64,000 bases of DNA from Helianthus annuus (taxonomy: Eukaryota > Streptophyta > Magnoliopsida > Asterales > Asteraceae), in NCBI RefSeq assembly GCF_002127325.2, contig NC_035447.2, positions 26,861,762 through 26,925,761 of the forward strand, given 5' to 3'. A program made the position numbers and the translations under genes. Below the pieces are notes generated by a model, which was given only the letters and a program-made list of their open reading frames with translations, was not told the DNA's origin and did not search any database. Each line of letters opens with the position of its first letter. Within the stretch, counting starts at the first letter, position 1. Of this stretch, positions 1 to 8,618 are shown piece by piece.

Positions 1-866
1 GAGATTTGTGATGCATGCATGAAGGACAAGCAAACAAGGAACTGTTTTTCGGATCAGACAAGTTATAGAGCTTCTAAAGTGTTGGATTTGGTTTGTGGGG
101 ATCTATGTGGGCCAATTACCCCTTCGACACGGGGTGGTAGAAAATATATTTTTGTTTTGGTTAATGATCACAGTAGGTACATGTGGACGTTTATGATAAA
201 GGCAATAGGTGAAGCATTTAAGATTTTCAAAGGTTTTAAAGCAACTCTAGAAAAAGAAACGGGGTTGAAGATCAAAGTCTTTCGCACAGATAGAGGAGGC
301 GAATTTACATCGCATGCTTTTATGGAGTTTTGCAAGGTTAATGGAATAGTTCGACAACTCACCGCACCATACACACCACAAAAAAACGGTGTGGTGGAGC
401 GGAGAAATAGAACATTAATCGGGATGACAAGAAACATTCTAAAAGCTATGGATGTTCCTAAACACTTATGGGTTGAAGGTGTTCGTCATTCGACTTATGT
501 TTCAAAATCAAGTAGCTACACGTTCACTAACCAATCAAACAACGTATGAAGTTTACAAGAAGCGGAAACCAATTATTTCACACTTAAGGGTGTTCGGATG
601 CATTGCCTCAATTTCTCAACAAGTTAGATGAACGAAGTGAAAAATTGGTACATCTTGGAAACGAGCCGGGATCCAAGGCATATCGGTTGTATATTCTCAA
701 TAAAGACAAGGTGGTTGGTAGTCGGGATTTGGGTTTTGACGAAGAAAAGGGTTGGGATTGGTTCGGTAAAGAAGCAAAAAATAATGAGGTTTGGCAAGAT
801 TTTGAGGTGGTGCTGAAAGATACTGTTTCTGCTCAGGAAGAAGAGTCAGTTTCTGATGATGAATAA
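1..866 (+). pseudogene. Copia integrase fragment (element A)
   Basis: The window opens inside the integrase zinc-binding region (CDACMKDK is the second CxxC). The catalytic core follows: an Asp in the GDLCGP segment, then DRGGEF, then NGVVERRNRT, which gives the usual D, D, E order. The frame is open to the stop at 547-549. After that only short in-frame pieces remain (for example a VFGC-type integrase C-terminal motif near 590-605), with further stops to 866. An acidic linker typical of the integrase-RT junction continues to NA1. The protein is not functional. Confidence 0.85.
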
Positions 867-1300
867 AATATAGAATCGGGAATAGAAGCAGAAGAAGAAA
901 TCGGTGATACCTCAGCTCAATTATCAGGTCAAGAAGTTGATCATGAGACATATTTTTCAAGCCCAGATGGGTTTGAAAACAGCCTTGCATCAACACCAAC
1001 CCATCAGGTCAGCCCTTACAGTACAGTTCTGAGGGGCTGAACATAGGTGCTGATGTGTGTAAAATGCAACATATAAAACACATCATTTAAGGCATAAAAC
1101 TAACCCTTTTTAAGTACTAATGTTGGAAAAAGAGTGTTTTTGTCTTCCTTTTGTATTTTCAGGATGAAATGAGCTCAAAATCACAAAAGAAGCAAAAAGA
1201 CCACTAATTCTACCATAAATACAAGAAAAGGGACAAAAAGTAAACTGCCCGGACCCTCAACGGCACCTCCCAAGACAAAGAGAAGAGAACAGAGCCTGAA

Positions 1301-1518
1301 CACGCCCCGTGTCCAGTGAACACGGGGGCGTGCCCAGGAAGCAGCAGAAAAGACAAACCAGTAGAAGCTTCCATTGCTCACCACGGGGCCGTGCCCAGCG
1401 GACACGGGGGCGTGTTGAAAGTACAGCAGGCGCATTAATTGTAATTCGCAATTACAATTAATGAAGAGAGAGAATGTCAGACGGGCACGGGGCCGTGTTC
1501 AGCGAACACGGGGCCGTG
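1301..1518. repeat. Three CACGGGGCCGTG-type palindrome pairs in the NA1 5' LTR
   Basis: Pairs of near-palindromes at 1301/1321, 1382/1403 and 1486/1507. Each has a first copy of 12 bp (11 bp at 1301), a 9-bp linker resembling TTCAGCGAA, and a second copy followed by CCCAG or TCCAG in most cases. Some copies are CACGGGGGCGTG or CACGCCCCGTG. Start-to-start spacing is 21 bp, or 20 bp where the first copy is one base shorter. The last pair ends 19 bp before the TATA box. Confidence 0.9.
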
Positions 1519-1537
1519 TCCAGCGTTCTGTTCAGCC

Positions 1538-1545
1538 TATAAATA
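1538..1545 (+). promoter_or_regulatory. TATA box of the NA1 LTR
   Basis: TATAAATA follows palindrome pair 1486-1518 after 19 bp and is followed by GAGGAGC and a CT-rich stretch, which is a plausible transcription start region. The identical box is at 7122-7129 in the 3' LTR. Assignment is by motif and position within the LTR. Confidence 0.65.
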
Positions 1546-2750
1546 GAGGAGCTTGGTTTCATTCTCTCTCATCCCTTGGCACACCACCTCTCTCACACTT
1601 CATCCACCACCCACCACCACCATAACACCATCATCCACCACCATCATCCATTGTCCATCATAGAGTGTGTGAGTCGTCTCGGGATCCAAGATTGATCGTA
1701 AGAGTTCTTGACAATCAAGGCCATGTTTGCCTAAGTCTCTTACATCACTTGGTGAAGACAAGTGTTTAGTATAATACTTTTTATTTTTAATCTTTTGCAC
1801 TTTTTATTTGGTTTTGTATTAATGACTTTAATAACTAGTTACTTATGTTGAAGGTGATCTTTCCTTATCGTTTGTCCGTGGTGTCTTGGCGTTATTTTAC
1901 TGTCTATATAAAATAAAAGATTTTCACCATTCATATCTCCACGGTCTATATGGAGGTATGTTGGCTACCTGGTCGGGGGTTAAGGGAACGGTTTGGTAAA
2001 GGTCTTGCCCTTGTTCAGCGTTTAGAGGTCCTGCTTGGGACCTGGGTCAAATTTAGTAGGATCTCCTTCAATGCCCATAGGTATTGGATGGCGGGGATCC
2101 AAACTCTTTGACCCCCTCATAAGCTAACTACTATTAATACTATAACCCGGCTATTTAGGACTGTATCCCTGCTGACTCAGACTACTTAGCCGAGGGTAAC
2201 GTCACCGCCAAAAGCGGGGCCTACCATAATTTGCATTAATAACTTAATTCATTATCTTTCAATAATCCGACCCTTTAGGATTGTATCCTTGCTGACTCAA
2301 ACTACTGGGTTGAGGGTAACGTCGCCTTCAAAAGAGGGGCCTACTACAATAACTAAGATAATCTCTTAAACAAGTGCAAAAGTGCGAAAATAATCAAAGG
2401 TTATACTAATACACGTGTCGGATCCAAGTGATTCATCTTGTCTATCTGTTTTTATTTTATTTTATTTTTCAGCATTTAGTTAGTTTTTATTTTTCTTAGT
2501 TTAAAACATTTTTCTAACTTTTTGATTTGATTAGACGTTGAGGATAAACCGGTATTAAAAGCTCTTGTGTCCTTGGACGACCTCGGTATCTTACCAACAC
2601 TATACTACGTCCACGATGGGTGCACTTGCCCATATGTGTGTTTAGTGTTAGTAAATATCGTGTTTTATAAATTTAAAACTTGGCTAAAAGTGTAAAAAGG
2701 GCTTAAATATATATCTAAAAATATAACACACTTCACGCACATCAAGTTTT

Positions 2751-2768
2751 TGGCGCCGCTGCCGGGGA
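2751..2768 (+). other. NA1 primer binding site (tRNA-Asp)
   Basis: TGGCGCCGCTGCCGGGGA begins 6 bp after the LTR end. It differs at one base from the Athila-B PBS (TGGCGCCGTTGCCGGGGA, seen inverted at 35161-35178). Both match the complement of the plant tRNA-Asp 3' end that primes Athila-type elements. Confidence 0.85.
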
Positions 2769-2872
2769 CACAAGGATTTTAAGAAAGTTAGGAATCAACG
2801 GCCTAATCATCTTTTTATTTTTCTTTAATTTTTAGGATTTTTTTTAGATTTTTCAGCTTCTGCAGAGCTCAG

Positions 2873-2988
2873 CACGGGGCCGTGCCCGCTGAACACGCCC
2901 CCGTGCCCAATCATTGGAACTGGCAATCCTGTTTTATATCAGACAGTAGGCTGAACACGGGGCCGTGTCCACTCAACACGCCCCCGTG
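2873..2988. repeat. Two palindrome pairs in the NA1 leader
   Basis: Pairs at 2873/2894 and 2956/2977, each with 21-bp start spacing. The first member is CACGGGGCCGTG and the second is CACGCCCCCGTG, so the two members can also pair with each other through CACGGGG/CCCCGTG and form a hairpin. A CTGTTTTATATC stretch follows the first pair by about 28 bp. They lie just upstream of the first internal ORF. Confidence 0.88.
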
Positions 2989-3053
2989 CCCAAGATTCAG
3001 TTGCTGAAAACAGAACCGTTTGATCCCGGCGGTTGGTAACTTCTGATACAAAC

Positions 3054-3695
3054 ATGAGTAATAGTGATTCTTTTTACTTTCGGCACTCTTATGGTTTGTG
3101 GTGTCAAATATGTGGAGGCGAACACGAGGAATTAAAATGTTTCTTCCTCACTTATAGGCCACACTATATAGACCCACCAATTCCTTGTAGCCTTAAGAGG
3201 GGCGAAAGTAAAAATAAACACTATTTCTCCCTCGAATGCGCCCAACCGGATATTCTAGGAGATATGCTCCTTGACGAGCTATTTCAACTAGAAGAACTAC
3301 TTCTAAATTGGTCAAAAGAACTTAGGAAGGATTTCTTAGATCCATCCCAAGACGATGACCATGAGGAAATGTTGGAACCGCATTCTGACAACCTCGTTGC
3401 TCCAAAAAATACCTTTCTTCCTAGACAAGACATGGACGATAGTCGTCCCTGTGCCGATTGTGCCGTGAAGGACTCCCCATCGACCTCGTTCGGTGCATAC
3501 ATAGACCTGAGCGATTCGGCATACACCTTCTTTAACGAGAGCCCGGGAAAGGGTTGGACTTGTCCACCTAGAATGAAAATAGGAATTACCCTCACCGACA
3601 ACCTCTTGCGTTCTCGCCTTAGTATAGGACAATTAAGGTATCTTAGGCACTATGGGGTTGTTCCAACAAGTCAGGAGCCACCCGATAAGAATTAG
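3054..3695 (+). CDS. NA1 ORF1, 213 aa, unknown protein with a zinc-knuckle-like motif
   Basis: Open from the ATG at 3054 to TAG at 3693-3695. The frame extends 7 codons further up to a TTG, but the ATG after AAC is the likely start. Near the N-terminus is CQICGGEHEELKC, a CxxCx3Hx4C pattern resembling a retroviral zinc knuckle with one residue missing. The middle is acidic (LDPSQDDDHEEM) and the C-terminal third is neutral. No gag core, protease or RT motif is visible. It sits where gag would be in an Athila element and is preceded by two palindrome pairs. It may be a packaging protein, but its function is unknown. An intact frame in a young element suggests it was recently under selection or is simply young. 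Confidence 0.6.
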   Translation: MSNSDSFYFRHSYGLWCQICGGEHEELKCFFLTYRPHYIDPPIPCSLKRGESKNKHYFSLECAQPDILGDMLLDELFQLEELLLNWSKELRKDFLDPSQDDDHEEMLEPHSDNLVAPKNTFLPRQDMDDSRPCADCAVKDSPSTSFGAYIDLSDSAYTFFNESPGKGWTCPPRMKIGITLTDNLLRSRLSIGQLRYLRHYGVVPTSQEPPDKN

Positions 3696-3735
3696 CTCCT
3701 TAATAAAGACAAAACTTCATAAATCAGCTTTCCGA

Positions 3736-3898
3736 CACGGGGCCGTGTTCGGCCAACACGCCCCCGTGTCCATCGAAAGATTCCCTTCTGATCATGACGT
3801 CAGAATACGGACAAACTGTGTCAGAATTTTCTCTGCACACGGGGCCGTGTTCAGCGAACACGGGGCCGTGTCCAGCAGGCTGTCATTTTCTATAAATG
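3736..3898. repeat. Two palindrome pairs and a TATA-like box between NA1 ORF1 and ORF2
   Basis: Pairs at 3736/3757 and 3838/3859, each with 21-bp spacing. The second pair ends 20 bp before TATAAATG (3891-3898) through CCAG and CTGT words, the same order as in the LTR (CCAG, CTGT, TATAAATA). This is an internal copy of the LTR promoter layout, upstream of ORF2. Confidence 0.8.
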
Positions 3899-4241
3899 CA
3901 GCCAAAAATCCTGCACATTTGGACCAACTTGGGGACAGAGATTTGAAGGAATCTTCTCTCAAACAATCCTAGGTAAGTCTAAAAGAAGTTTCCAACAACT
4001 CATCTTGTCCTTTCCTCTTCTAGACATTTCCTTCTTCTTCATCTTTCTTCAAAAGCCACCATGAAAAGTTTGAATTTTCAATCTTTATGGTAGGAAACAA
4101 GGAGTTTTGATCATGGAATCTTGGTAAAAACATGTTATGTAACATTGTTTAGAGTTATTTACTGTCAAAAAGCTTGCACAAACTCAGAAAATAACTCGAA
4201 AACCCAAGGTTCCTTGCTCCAAAATTCTGCAGAAAGATGAA

Positions 4242-4300
4242 CACGGGGCCGTGCTCAGTGAGCACGGGGCCGTGTCCAGAAACTGTTTCGTCTTATAAAC
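4242..4300 (+). promoter_or_regulatory. Palindrome pair plus TATA-like module upstream of NA1 ORF2
   Basis: CACGGGGCCGTG at 4242-4253 and 4263-4274 (21-bp spacing), then CCAG, CTGT and TATAAAC at 4294-4300 after 19 bp. The ORF2 ATG is only 31 bp after the start of the TATA-like box. The layout repeats that of the LTR promoter. Promoter activity is inferred. Confidence 0.5.
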
Positions 4301-4324
4301 TATTTTTGGTTTATTTTTCGTAGA

Positions 4325-4768
4325 ATGGCGAGTGAAAACAGCGAAACATCATCCGTGCATTCCTCAAACAGCCGAAGGGGAAGGAGACCCTCCGTTGAAG
4401 CCACACTTGTGCACTACGTGATAGCACTAAGAGAGGCTCTCGACGAAATGACGTCCGTAGAGGAGGTCCTCATTGACCGTATCAACGATCTTACAATGGG
4501 ATTGGAAAGCAGCTTCCAAGAGATTAACCTTTTGCACCAAAGGTTAAACATTTTGGTGGCACCTCCTATGGAACCAGTCTTTCCACAACAAGACTGGAAC
4601 TTAGCACTCGGTATTAACAACCCTACCGGGTGGGGAGACATCCCCGCGGAACCTCCTATGGAAATCCCACAAGAAGTCCCGGCGGAAGTTGAAACTCCTC
4701 AAACAAATGCGAACGAGCCTTCCTTCCTCCTTCCAAGGGAGGTAGAGGAGTGGCTTGCCGACATATGA
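4325..4768 (+). CDS. NA1 ORF2, 147 aa, coiled-coil/acidic protein of unknown function
   Basis: ATG at 4325, TGA at 4766-4768. A Ser- and Arg-rich N-terminus (SSVHSSNSRRGRR) is followed by a helical, heptad-like stretch at about residues 25-75 and a Pro/Glu-rich C-terminus ending EEWLADI. No catalytic motif is seen. Its place between gag and the PPT resembles that of the extra 3' ORF of Athila elements, and Athila-B also has a coiled-coil product there (26325-27008), but no sequence match was established. An intact frame between identical LTRs supports a recently active family. Confidence 0.55.
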   Translation: MASENSETSSVHSSNSRRGRRPSVEATLVHYVIALREALDEMTSVEEVLIDRINDLTMGLESSFQEINLLHQRLNILVAPPMEPVFPQQDWNLALGINNPTGWGDIPAEPPMEIPQEVPAEVETPQTNANEPSFLLPREVEEWLADI

Positions 4769-5058
4769 GGAGAAACGCATCCGAAAGTTGGAGCTCTACA
4801 AAGCCTTGTCTAACCAGGATCAGTAGATTCTTGGAAATTTTGCTAAAATTAAAATAAAACATAGGGCTAGAACTCCATAAGCTTACTATCTATGTAACTT
4901 TTATCTTTATGTATTATCTCTCTATTAGCAATGTTATGATGGTTTTTATGATTTATGGACTCATGGTGGTAATGGATGAAAAAGGGAACGAGAAAAAAAA
5001 TGGAACCATGCAGAAGAACAGAACAAACCGACAAAAATCTCCATAACAGAAGGCTCCA

Positions 5059-5243
5059 CACGGGCCGTGCCCAACCAACACGGCCCCGTGCTGAGCCCCC
5101 TGCAGGAAATCACCCAGTTCAGGTAACTGGACACGGGCCGTGTTCAGCGAACACGCCCCCGTGTCCAGGCTTCTGTTTCAATTCTATAATTTTTGTTACT
5201 GGCACTTGACCACGGGGCCGTGCCCGGTCAACACGGGGCCGTG
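5059..5243. repeat. Three palindrome pairs downstream of NA1 ORF2
   Basis: Pairs at 5059/5079, 5132/5152 and 5211/5232. In the first two the leading copy is CACGGGCCGTG (11 bp) and the start spacing falls to 20 bp, so the 9-bp linker is what stays constant. After the second pair comes CCAG, CTGT and TATAAT (from 5185) at 21 bp. The third pair is flanked by an inverted GTTACTGGCACT / AGTGCCAGTAAC repeat, giving a longer cruciform-like arm at 5195-5259. Confidence 0.85.
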
Positions 5244-5259
5244 TCCAGAGTGCCAGTAA

Positions 5260-6597
5260 CACAAATCTTTGTTTTTAAACACACTTTTACATATTCTAAT
5301 CAACCAAAAACTCTATTTTTGGACACATTGAGGACAATGTGTAATTTAAGTGTGGGGGGGATGCTAAAACCTTGGAATTTTGCAAAATCCTAAAACAAGC
5401 CTTACACAAAACTCTATTGGAACCGCTAAACACCCCAAATTTTTTTTCAAAAACTTTTTCATTTTTTTATTTACTTGTCTTAGTTTAAGTTGGGAATAAC
5501 AAGTTATAAAAGGGTTATATTTTTACAAACTTACAACCGATAGCGTCGTGATAAAAAGAACTAACATAAGAAAATTATGAAACGGTATAACAAGTCTAGC
5601 TAAAATTCGATCATATATGCTTGGTCACATTAAAAACCCATTCCCACAAAAAGTGAGTTTTGAGCCTATATTGAGCATAAAAATACACATACTTAGATTA
5701 AATGCTCATTTTTCGTTTCTTGTGTGAATAGCCGCTCGGTCTTTACAAATCTAGAACTTGCCACGACGATACATTCCCGGTCCTTACCAACTTAAACCCA
5801 AGTAAGTAAATGATGGAGGCATTAGGACTAACTATTTTTCTTTCAAAACCATTATTTTTCATTTTTTTTACCTACCCAAAATCCCCCTAGAAAACCCCTT
5901 TGAGCCTAAACCTTTCATTTCATTACCCCCAAAACAATTTTCTACCCACCAAAAACCTTTTTCATTTTTTCACCTTTACTTTAGTGACAAACTCGGTTTT
6001 TCATAAACATACCTTTACGTGATCAAAAAAAAAAAAAAAAAAAAAAAAAAATGTTGAAGTCAAAGACAAACATAAGCTACAAAAAGCTTGTTTGGAGAAA
6101 TACTTCAAAAATAAATATCACCAAAAATAAGGTATTTTACGAAAACCGACACTTGTTACGATTTTTCGCCCTTTTTACTAACCACTAACCAACCACCCAC
6201 CTTTAAACCCAAGCCTTCACCCCAAAAAGACCTCTTGATATTTACAAAGGTAAAAGTTAAAAAGGAGGAGGATTGATCGCTTGGCAAGCATATGGAAAAT
6301 GTAAATCCGTGCCGCTCTCGAGCGATTCACTTAAATATACACCTTCGGCCGAGTGATTGAGTGATCTCCCGTGAGGTATGTGAACTTGTATATAAATGGA
6401 ATTTTAATAAGGCATGCTATGCCAAATTAAGTAGTTTATCTTATGAAAAGTTCAAAATAAACCATGACGAATAAGATTGTAAATAAGGTAAAAATAGAAC
6501 CTATACAAACCTTGGATTCCCGACACTCTAGGACAAGTTAAAAAACTTCTCTTCTACCTATTCCATTTGGGAGTGTAAGCCACATTAAAAGAGTTTT
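5260..6597 (+). other. NA1 3' non-coding interior
   Basis: AT-rich with no credible gene. At about 5325-5361 is an internal polypurine-like module (TTGAGGACAATGTG then AAGTGTGGGGGGG), nearly the same wording as the true PPT before the 3' LTR. A 20-plus-base A run lies near 6029-6050. A module ACTTAAATATACACC near 6328-6343 sits in otherwise unremarkable sequence. Confidence 0.6.
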
Positions 6598-6634
6598 GCT
6601 TGAGGACAAGCAAAAGTTCAAGTGTGGGGGTATT
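6598..6634 (+). other. NA1 polypurine tract
   Basis: TTGAGGACAAGC, then AAGTGTGGGGG, then TATT directly before the 3' LTR. The purine run ends four bases before the LTR. The same phrase, inverted, precedes the 3' LTR of Athila-B (24463-24500). Confidence 0.75.
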
Positions 6635-8328
6635 TGATGTGTGTAAAATGCAACATATAAAACACATCATTTAAGGCATAAAACTAACCCTTTTTAAGTA
6701 CTAATGTTGGAAAAAGAGTGTTTTTGTCTTCCTTTTGTATTTTCAGGATGAAATGAGCTCAAAATCACAAAAGAAGCAAAAAGACCACTAATTCTACCAT
6801 AAATACAAGAAAAGGGACAAAAAGTAAACTGCCCGGACCCTCAACGGCACCTCCCAAGACAAAGAGAAGAGAACAGAGCCTGAACACGCCCCGTGTCCAG
6901 TGAACACGGGGGCGTGCCCAGGAAGCAGCAGAAAAGACAAACCAGTAGAAGCTTCCATTGCTCACCACGGGGCCGTGCCCAGCGGACACGGGGGCGTGTT
7001 GAAAGTACAGCAGGCGCATTAATTGTAATTCGCAATTACAATTAATGAAGAGAGAGAATGTCAGACGGGCACGGGGCCGTGTTCAGCGAACACGGGGCCG
7101 TGTCCAGCGTTCTGTTCAGCCTATAAATAGAGGAGCTTGGTTTCATTCTCTCTCATCCCTTGGCACACCACCTCTCTCACACTTCATCCACCACCCACCA
7201 CCACCATAACACCATCATCCACCACCATCATCCATTGTCCATCATAGAGTGTGTGAGTCGTCTCGGGATCCAAGATTGATCGTAAGAGTTCTTGACAATC
7301 AAGGCCATGTTTGCCTAAGTCTCTTACATCACTTGGTGAAGACAAGTGTTTAGTATAATACTTTTTATTTTTAATCTTTTGCACTTTTTATTTGGTTTTG
7401 TATTAATGACTTTAATAACTAGTTACTTATGTTGAAGGTGATCTTTCCTTATCGTTTGTCCGTGGTGTCTTGGCGTTATTTTACTGTCTATATAAAATAA
7501 AAGATTTTCACCATTCATATCTCCACGGTCTATATGGAGGTATGTTGGCTACCTGGTCGGGGGTTAAGGGAACGGTTTGGTAAAGGTCTTGCCCTTGTTC
7601 AGCGTTTAGAGGTCCTGCTTGGGACCTGGGTCAAATTTAGTAGGATCTCCTTCAATGCCCATAGGTATTGGATGGCGGGGATCCAAACTCTTTGACCCCC
7701 TCATAAGCTAACTACTATTAATACTATAACCCGGCTATTTAGGACTGTATCCCTGCTGACTCAGACTACTTAGCCGAGGGTAACGTCACCGCCAAAAGCG
7801 GGGCCTACCATAATTTGCATTAATAACTTAATTCATTATCTTTCAATAATCCGACCCTTTAGGATTGTATCCTTGCTGACTCAAACTACTGGGTTGAGGG
7901 TAACGTCGCCTTCAAAAGAGGGGCCTACTACAATAACTAAGATAATCTCTTAAACAAGTGCAAAAGTGCGAAAATAATCAAAGGTTATACTAATACACGT
8001 GTCGGATCCAAGTGATTCATCTTGTCTATCTGTTTTTATTTTATTTTATTTTTCAGCATTTAGTTAGTTTTTATTTTTCTTAGTTTAAAACATTTTTCTA
8101 ACTTTTTGATTTGATTAGACGTTGAGGATAAACCGGTATTAAAAGCTCTTGTGTCCTTGGACGACCTCGGTATCTTACCAACACTATACTACGTCCACGA
8201 TGGGTGCACTTGCCCATATGTGTGTTTAGTGTTAGTAAATATCGTGTTTTATAAATTTAAAACTTGGCTAAAAGTGTAAAAAGGGCTTAAATATATATCT
8301 AAAAATATAACACACTTCACGCACATCA
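6635..8328 (+). repeat. NA1 3' LTR
   Basis: 1694 bp, matching 1051-2744 at a constant offset. Its palindrome pairs are at 6885/6905, 6966/6987 and 7070/7091 and its TATA box is at 7122-7129. GGTGC follows at 8329-8333, completing the target duplication. Confidence 0.92.
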
Positions 8329-8351
8329 GGTGCTAACATCAGCAATGAGGC

Positions 8352-8598
8352 TGTTGGAATTCCTTGTGATGTTCGAACGTAATTAGGGTTCTGTAGATCT
8401 TGGATTGTTCATAAAATGAATTGATAATCATAAACAGATACATTCGGAAGTATATATATGTTTAGAGCGTACATGTGTTAACCGCCCTCAAATTAATAAA
8501 TAAAACATACTACCCTAATTAACACTTAAACTAATATGTAACATAAATATGTATTATATCTAGCTTATATATATATAATTAACCATGCTTGTCTAACA
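8352..8598 (-). repeat. Copia B 3' LTR
   Basis: On the minus strand it reads TGTTAGACAAGC...GGAATTCCAACA. It matches 12596-12840 except for a 2-bp TA length difference near 8570. Confidence 0.93.
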
Positions 8599-8612
8599 CC
8601 CTCCCGTAAGCT
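8599..8612 (-). other. Copia B polypurine tract
   Basis: Minus strand GCTTACGGGAGGG lies directly next to the 3' LTR, the expected plus-strand primer site. Confidence 0.8.
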
Positions 8613-8618
8613 AGATCA

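Larger units (their letters stand above)
1051..2744 (+). repeat. NA1 5' LTR
   Basis: 1694 bp, repeated at 6635-8328 with the same length and a constant offset of 5584 bp. It begins TGATGTGTG and ends CACATCA. It contains three palindrome pairs (1301-1518), a TATA box at 1538-1545 and a run of ACC/CAT trinucleotides near 1590-1660, which lies in the presumed transcribed part. No open frame in it looks like a gene; the apparent ORFs are shadows of the palindromic repeats. Confidence 0.92.
1051..8328 (+). mobile_element. NA1: non-autonomous Athila-like Ty3/Gypsy LTR retrotransposon
   Basis: Complete element with 1694-bp LTRs (TGATGT...CATCA), a 5-bp target duplication GGTGC on both sides, a PBS matching the tRNA-Asp 3' end, and a G-rich polypurine tract before the 3' LTR. 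The 3.9 kb interior has two modest ORFs (213 and 147 aa) and no protease, RT, RNase H or integrase. PBS, PPT style and LTR ends match Athila elements, so it is best described as an Athila-derived element of the LARD/TR-GAG kind. No difference between the LTRs was seen by eye, so insertion was recent. It interrupts Copia A. Confidence 0.9.

Noticed and set aside
1181..1451. Two minus-strand ORFs repeated at 6765-7035
   Set aside because: They fall in the NA1 LTR, their peptides simply read the palindromic repeats, and identity of the two copies is due to LTR duplication.
3652..3972. ORF reading HGAVFSEHGAV-type repeats as a repeat protein
   Set aside because: The peptide repeat follows from the 21-bp DNA spacing, the frame is not shared with other pairs, and it overlaps the end of ORF1.
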